A DNA stretch of 17,496 nucleotides from JBBIVP01 sp037439705 [NCBI: bacterium] (lineage in GTDB: Bacteria; JBBIVP01). Both the position numbers and the translations under genes were made by a program. Below, piece after piece: positions 13,785 through 17,496 of this stretch. Location of the stretch: contig JBBIVP010000020.1 in assembly GCA_037439705.1 (NCBI GenBank), forward strand, positions 1-17,496, given 5' to 3'. How positions within the stretch are numbered: position 1 is the stretch's first letter; each line of letters begins with the position of its first letter. The notes below the pieces were generated by a model. It was not told where the DNA came from. It worked only from the letters and a program-made list of their open reading frames with translations, and searched no databases.

Positions 13785-15203
13785 TCATATTGAAAGTTCA
13801 ATACCTCCCTGAATCCTGAAAATGACGCCTTCTTTTGGGAAGAAATCACCCGTAAAGAACAGGTCTCCCTCAGCCATAAGGGTAATGAACCTCCAGAGTT
13901 CTTTTTTCATGATTATATCTGTTTCATACCCATAAATCCTTCCAACCTCTATCTCTCCGAATTTTTTGGGGGAAACAGGAGAAAAGAGAAAGGCTTGAAG
14001 GAGCTCCACTTCCAGAAGATACCTGATTTTCGCTCCGAGAACAATGGATATGTTTCCATAAGAAAATAAGCCTGATGGAGATAGCGAACCTGTTGAAAAA
14101 TGAGCATTTATACCTCCTGAATAAAAAATGGATGTTTCTGTGATATATGGATAAAGCCCCAGAAAGCTCTCATATTCATCGCTAAAGTCAAAAGGACTTT
14201 CATTACCGCTCATGAATAAAAACGAAACAAATGGTTCAAATCTTCTGAATTCCTTATAAAAAACCTTCAAAAAACCTGCATAACCCAAAAAATCAAGATG
14301 GGCTGTTCTTTTCTCACCTGTAAATATATCAACATAATCTACATCAGAATCCCCGAATTCCAGTGAGAATCCCCCTTTTATCAAAAAATTCCAAATGTAT
14401 TTTTTACCGTTCAAATTTAACCAGTACAGATTTCCAGAGGAATCCTTAAATGGCTCCTCAAGTATCCTTTCATAAATCTGTTCCATTCTCCATCTTTTTA
14501 GTGGATCTGCCTCCCTTTTCATTCTGTATTCAAGAATCGGAAGAAGAACCTGCTGGATGGCATTGTTCATCATTGTTCCAAAGTAATTGCTCCTATCGTT
14601 GAAAAAAAGAAATGACATAGATGATCCCTCAGCTAAATTGAGGAGGTAATCAACATTCAAAAATACAATCGGGTCAAAAGAATCAGTTCCGAGAAGTTCT
14701 TCGTACTTCTCAGCCTTGTAAACTCCTCCTGAAAAAACAATTGGTATATCCTTCCCTTCATAAAGGTCAATTCCAAAACTAAATCCTAAAAGGTAATTCT
14801 CTAAGACTATGCCCTCAAAGATGCTCAATTTTCTTTTCCCGGCGTAAAAAAATAGGTATTTAACGGGTTTTATTGCTAAATAGAGCTCATTCATAAAATA
14901 GGCTTTTTTCACCCTGACATCCCAAAAATAATCTTCCAGGGTTGATTCTGAGATCTCCCTTGTATCCATCTGAAAAACAAAATCAAAAAAAGAGGAAGAA
15001 TACGAAAAATCGCCTATGAATATACCCTTAAGGATATATCCATCCTCCATAAATGTTTTTAAAAAAGGAACATCACCTATGCTCTGATATCCTCCCCTTC
15101 CTCCAATTAGAACCCCATACTTAACCCAGCCTGAAGAAAATGAGGGATAGAGCAGAAAGATTAAAAGTGCTATTCTTTTGCTCATCTTTTTAAAGATAAA
15201 CAT
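13785..15203 (-). CDS. Putative outer-membrane barrel protein
   Basis: A 472-residue protein with a signal peptide (Lys-rich start, hydrophobic core ending near FSSG) and a body rich in aromatic, Gly and Tyr residues in strand-like alternation. Near the middle (about 215-265) there is a helical charged stretch (EYRMKREADPLKRWRMEQIYERILEE) that may be a plug or periplasmic loop, written here in two parts: EYRMKREADP and LKRWRMEQIY. It ends in an amphipathic strand (IQGGIELSI) with a terminal Ile. No family is recognised; a large porin or assembly-type barrel is the best guess. The first start could be ATG 15203 or ATG 15185, neither with a strong ribosome site. It sits between the flippase-like gene and the sigma factor and is probably an envelope target or partner of that system. 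Confidence 0.65.
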   Translation of the reverse strand: MFIFKKMSKRIALLIFLLYPSFSSGWVKYGVLIGGRGGYQSIGDVPFLKTFMEDGYILKGIFIGDFSYSSSFFDFVFQMDTREISESTLEDYFWDVRVKKAYFMNELYLAIKPVKYLFFYAGKRKLSIFEGIVLENYLLGFSFGIDLYEGKDIPIVFSGGVYKAEKYEELLGTDSFDPIVFLNVDYLLNLAEGSSMSFLFFNDRSNYFGTMMNNAIQQVLLPILEYRMKREADPLKRWRMEQIYERILEEPFKDSSGNLYWLNLNGKKYIWNFLIKGGFSLEFGDSDVDYVDIFTGEKRTAHLDFLGYAGFLKVFYKEFRRFEPFVSFLFMSGNESPFDFSDEYESFLGLYPYITETSIFYSGGINAHFSTGSLSPSGLFSYGNISIVLGAKIRYLLEVELLQAFLFSPVSPKKFGEIEVGRIYGYETDIIMKKELWRFITLMAEGDLFFTGDFFPKEGVIFRIQGGIELSI

Positions 15204-15222
15204 CTTAAAGGCAATTTTTGTT

Positions 15223-16146
15223 TCATTCCTTATCCGCTAATCTCCAAATTCCCATATAGAGGCTTATAATTCCTCCTGTAATTATAACAGGAAGTATATT
15301 TACGATATGATAAACTAAAGTAAAGGATAGGGCAATTTCCTTTGAATAACCCATCAACATCAAACTGTATGTCCCACCCGCCTCCATTGTTCCTATGTTA
15401 CCGGGTGTCTGAACTGCCAGAATGGAGAGATTTACTGCAACAAGAAACCATATTCCAGTCCACCATTTTTTGATTTCTCCAAGGTTAAAAACAAGAAGAT
15501 AAACAATAGAAATCTGAAGGAGCCATGAGAGAATGGTTATGAGAACAGCAAAAAGTGCCCTTTTTTTCTCAAAAATCGTATTCATTCCCTCTCCAAATTT
15601 TTTTAAAATTCCCTCTTTTTTATTCCTTAAAATTATTGCAGTAGAAAGCACAAGTATAAATAGCAGAAAAACGATGAACAGACTCTTAATGATATGTGTT
15701 GATGGAAAAACAGAATATATAAGGGGAAATGTACAGAGGAAAAAAACAATTCCGTCTGTAAATTTATCAACTACAAGGGCACCGAAAAAGTTAGCCTTTG
15801 AGAAATTTTTCATCCTTGAAAGAAGCACGCCACCCAATATATCTCCACCTCTCATTGGGAAAATTATGTTGTAGAAATACGAGAAGAAAAGGACGAAAAC
15901 GATGTCTTTATATCTTATACCTCTGTCAATTTTCCTTAATAGAACCGTAAGCCTTAAAGCCTTTGCGCAGATGACAAGAATGTTCAGAAAAAGAGAAAGA
16001 ACAAAATAAAGGGGCATAAAATTTTTCAAGGCTCTACCCGTTTCTTTTAAGTCGGTTCCTTTTAAGGATATATATAAAGTGAGTCCTGTAACCGCTAAAA
16101 CACCAATTCTTAAAATCCAGCTTTTATATCTCTTCAAGAGTCCCAA
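15223..16146 (-). CDS. UPF0104 / lysylphosphatidylglycerol-synthase-TM family flippase-like protein
   Basis: A membrane protein of about 307 residues with about eight transmembrane segments. Two family signatures are clear: FPMRGGDILGG, the counterpart of the PxRxGE loop, and TPGNIGTMEAG near the last third. Family members either move lysyl-PG across the bilayer or act as undecaprenyl/dolichyl-linked flippase-type partners; with no synthase domain here and a glycosyltransferase and deacetylase next door, a lipid- or glycan-translocation role is likelier, as inference. I chose TTG 16146 because GAGGGG lies eight bases upstream; ATG 16173 and TTG 16176 would overlap the deacetylase gene further and lack such a site. 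A 19-base gap separates it from the barrel gene. Confidence 0.8.
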   Translation of the reverse strand: MGLLKRYKSWILRIGVLAVTGLTLYISLKGTDLKETGRALKNFMPLYFVLSLFLNILVICAKALRLTVLLRKIDRGIRYKDIVFVLFFSYFYNIIFPMRGGDILGGVLLSRMKNFSKANFFGALVVDKFTDGIVFFLCTFPLIYSVFPSTHIIKSLFIVFLLFILVLSTAIILRNKKEGILKKFGEGMNTIFEKKRALFAVLITILSWLLQISIVYLLVFNLGEIKKWWTGIWFLVAVNLSILAVQTPGNIGTMEAGGTYSLMLMGYSKEIALSFTLVYHIVNILPVIITGGIISLYMGIWRLADKE

Positions 16147-16885
16147 ATTCAAATCCCCTCTTCCTGTATTCATCAATTATTGCTGGAAGTGCGGAAAAAA
16201 CCTGTGGAGCAGATTTCTCGTTTCCATCGTGAAGAAGAAGTATCTCTCCATCCTTTACCTTTTTGAAAACCCTCTTTATTATCTCCTCCTCTCCTGGAGC
16301 ATCTGTATCCCATACGCCCTTCGTCCATGTAACAATTCTTAATCCCTTTTTTCTTATTATAAAAGGAAGAAAAAAACTTCTAAATCCGTGAGGGGTTCTC
16401 AAAAGAAATGGCTTTTTACTGGTTATTCTGAAAATCTCGTCTTCGCCCCTTTCAATTTCATCCAGAACCTTTTTGTATGAAAGAAATGGAAGTTTACTAT
16501 GGGTATATGTATGATTTCCAATCATATGTCCTTCTTCCGCAATTCTTTTTACTACCTCCGGATGTCTTTTTACCTTCTTACCCACTAAGAAAAAGGTTGC
16601 TTTAACTTCTTTTTCCTTTAACAGCTCGAGAATTTTTGGCGTCCACTCTCCTGATGGACCATCATCAAATGTTAAATAAATCTTTCCTTTCTTTCCAGTT
16701 TTTATCTCTCCCGGCATCCTGACCTGTGGAAGGAAAAGATACAAAAGAGCAAAAACGAAAATAGCATATAGAATTAAAACTGGCACGAAAACCCAATGAA
16801 ACAGAGAAAAGTAAAAGAAAGTGAGAAGGATTAAGACAGAAATAGTAAATATAAAAACTGCCCTTATCCTAACCCTTAACGGCAA
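16124..16885 (-). CDS. Membrane-anchored polysaccharide deacetylase (NodB family)
   Basis: A 253-residue enzyme predicted to remove N- or O-acetyl groups from a glycan outside the cytoplasm. Two N-terminal transmembrane helices (about 9-28 and 32-52) are followed by a NodB domain: TFDDGP with base D74 and metal ligand D75, metal ligands H125 and H129 (HTYTH), RTPHG at 163-167 (family RxPY) and LLHD at 218-220. All catalytic motifs look intact. The start is TTG 16885, which overlaps the glycosyltransferase stop by 17 bases. The substrate may be the glycan built by the adjacent glycosyltransferase, peptidoglycan, or a lipid-linked sugar; the sequence does not decide. Confidence 0.93.
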   Translation of the reverse strand: MPLRVRIRAVFIFTISVLILLTFFYFSLFHWVFVPVLILYAIFVFALLYLFLPQVRMPGEIKTGKKGKIYLTFDDGPSGEWTPKILELLKEKEVKATFFLVGKKVKRHPEVVKRIAEEGHMIGNHTYTHSKLPFLSYKKVLDEIERGEDEIFRITSKKPFLLRTPHGFRSFFLPFIIRKKGLRIVTWTKGVWDTDAPGEEEIIKRVFKKVKDGEILLLHDGNEKSAPQVFSALPAIIDEYRKRGFEFGTLEEI

Positions 16886-17496
16886 CTTTCTTCCTTGAAA
16901 GGATTTTTTCGTAATAGTTTAGAATTTTCTTTGTTATTTTCTCCCAGGAGTATTCCTCTGCTTTTTTTAGACATTTTTCGGACATCTCTTTTCTTAAGGA
17001 GTCGTCCTTCAAAATTTTTACTAATGCAGATTTTATCTCGTTCACATCAGGCTTTATCAAAAGAGCTTCCCCTCCATCTGAAAGGATCTGCCTGAATCCA
17101 ATTATGTCCGATAGAACCATTGGGGTTCCGCATACCATCGCTTCAAGAAGTGTAATTCCAAAGGATGCCTTATCAACAGGATAACAGACCACATCCGCTA
17201 AGTTGTAATAATATGGTCTCTCGTCCTTCATTCCGCCAAGAAAGACCACATCCCTTTTTATCTCCTTAGGAACAAGTCCCTCATAATAGGATTCTCCATA
17301 TCCATATCCGATTATGTAAAGTTTTGCTGATGGAACTTCTTTTTTTACAAATCTAAAAGCAGAGATGAGGAGGTGAAGGTTGTTCCTCGGGTCAAACCTT
17401 CCAATGAAAAGAATCACCTTTCCCTCTTTTTTTACCTCCATTTTCCTGAAAAACTCTGTATTTACACCATTTGGAATTATCTCATATTCAGGTATG
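16869..17496 (-). CDS. GT4-family glycosyltransferase, 5' end cut by window edge
   Basis: The C-terminal half of a GT-B-fold glycosyltransferase (about 208 residues in the window). The frame continues to the window edge: upstream of the first in-window ATG (17441) it reads YEIIPNGVNTEFF, the family motif between domains, so the gene starts outside. Clear C-domain motifs are GRFDPRNNLHLLI, LYIIGYG, FLGGMKD, DVVCYPV and FGITLLEAMVCGTPMVLSD. The first Glu of the EX7E motif appears to be replaced (SFG preceded by Ala instead of Glu), while the second is kept; this variation occurs in the family. It is the first visible gene of the envelope operon and overlaps the deacetylase by 17 bases. The sugar and acceptor are unknown. 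Confidence 0.93.
   Translation of the reverse strand, partial: IPEYEIIPNGVNTEFFRKMEVKKEGKVILFIGRFDPRNNLHLLISAFRFVKKEVPSAKLYIIGYGYGESYYEGLVPKEIKRDVVFLGGMKDERPYYYNLADVVCYPVDKASFGITLLEAMVCGTPMVLSDIIGFRQILSDGGEALLIKPDVNEIKSALVKILKDDSLRKEMSEKCLKKAEEYSWEKITKKILNYYEKILSRKKVAVKG

Noticed and set aside
13766-13849. Longer sigma-factor frame starting inside the barrel gene
   Set aside because: The extra residues lie in the 3' end of the barrel gene and do not look like an ECF N-terminus; TTG 13765 has a well-spaced ribosome site.

Overview
The window is a dense, AT-rich bacterial chromosome segment. The organism looks like a diderm (Gram-negative-type) bacterium, probably a thermophile from a deep or poorly characterised phylum. 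Grounds for this: two outer-membrane beta-barrel-like proteins, a lipoprotein and a FecR-type periplasmic protein (diderm); heavy Lys/Glu/Ile and AGA/AGG/ATA usage, with very tight 4-17 base gene overlaps (thermophile-like). The phylum cannot be fixed from sequence alone. No tRNA, rRNA, CRISPR, transposase or integrase was seen.

Plus strand, 61-3025: a near-perfect sigma-70 promoter drives three coupled genes: a GAF/histidine-kinase-like protein that has lost its catalytic signatures, an intact single-domain response regulator, and a putative outer-membrane barrel. Then 3033-3568: a monocistronic small heat-shock gene with its own promoter, a full-length Shine-Dalgarno and an intrinsic terminator.

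Plus strand, 3723-9033: the conserved folP-cdaA-cdaR-glmM-pdxJ cluster (folate synthesis, c-di-AMP synthesis and its regulator, phosphoglucosamine mutase for peptidoglycan precursors, vitamin B6 synthesis), followed by a small membrane-anchored protein of unknown function. pdxJ carries an in-frame TAA at codon 61, exactly where homologues have Gln/Glu/Lys; catalytic residues lie on both sides of the stop.

Minus strand, 17496 down to 11290: a long, tightly overlapping envelope operon: GT4 glycosyltransferase (cut by the window edge), membrane-anchored polysaccharide deacetylase, flippase-like UPF0104/LPG-synthase-TM protein, beta-barrel protein, ECF sigma factor, zinc-finger anti-sigma factor, a small secreted acidic protein, and a FecR-domain protein ending in six tandem 18-residue basic repeats. 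After this come a lipoprotein gene with its own promoter overlapped by a LacI-type palindrome, an intrinsic terminator, and era.

The most interesting system is the sigma/anti-sigma/small acidic protein/FecR-repeat set. The periplasmic tail of the anti-sigma factor and the mature small protein are both strongly acidic and Leu-rich with similar motifs, while the FecR protein ends in a strongly basic, Pro-punctuated repeat. I infer a charge-complementary periplasmic sensing module controlling an envelope-associated ECF sigma factor; this is a hypothesis from sequence alone.
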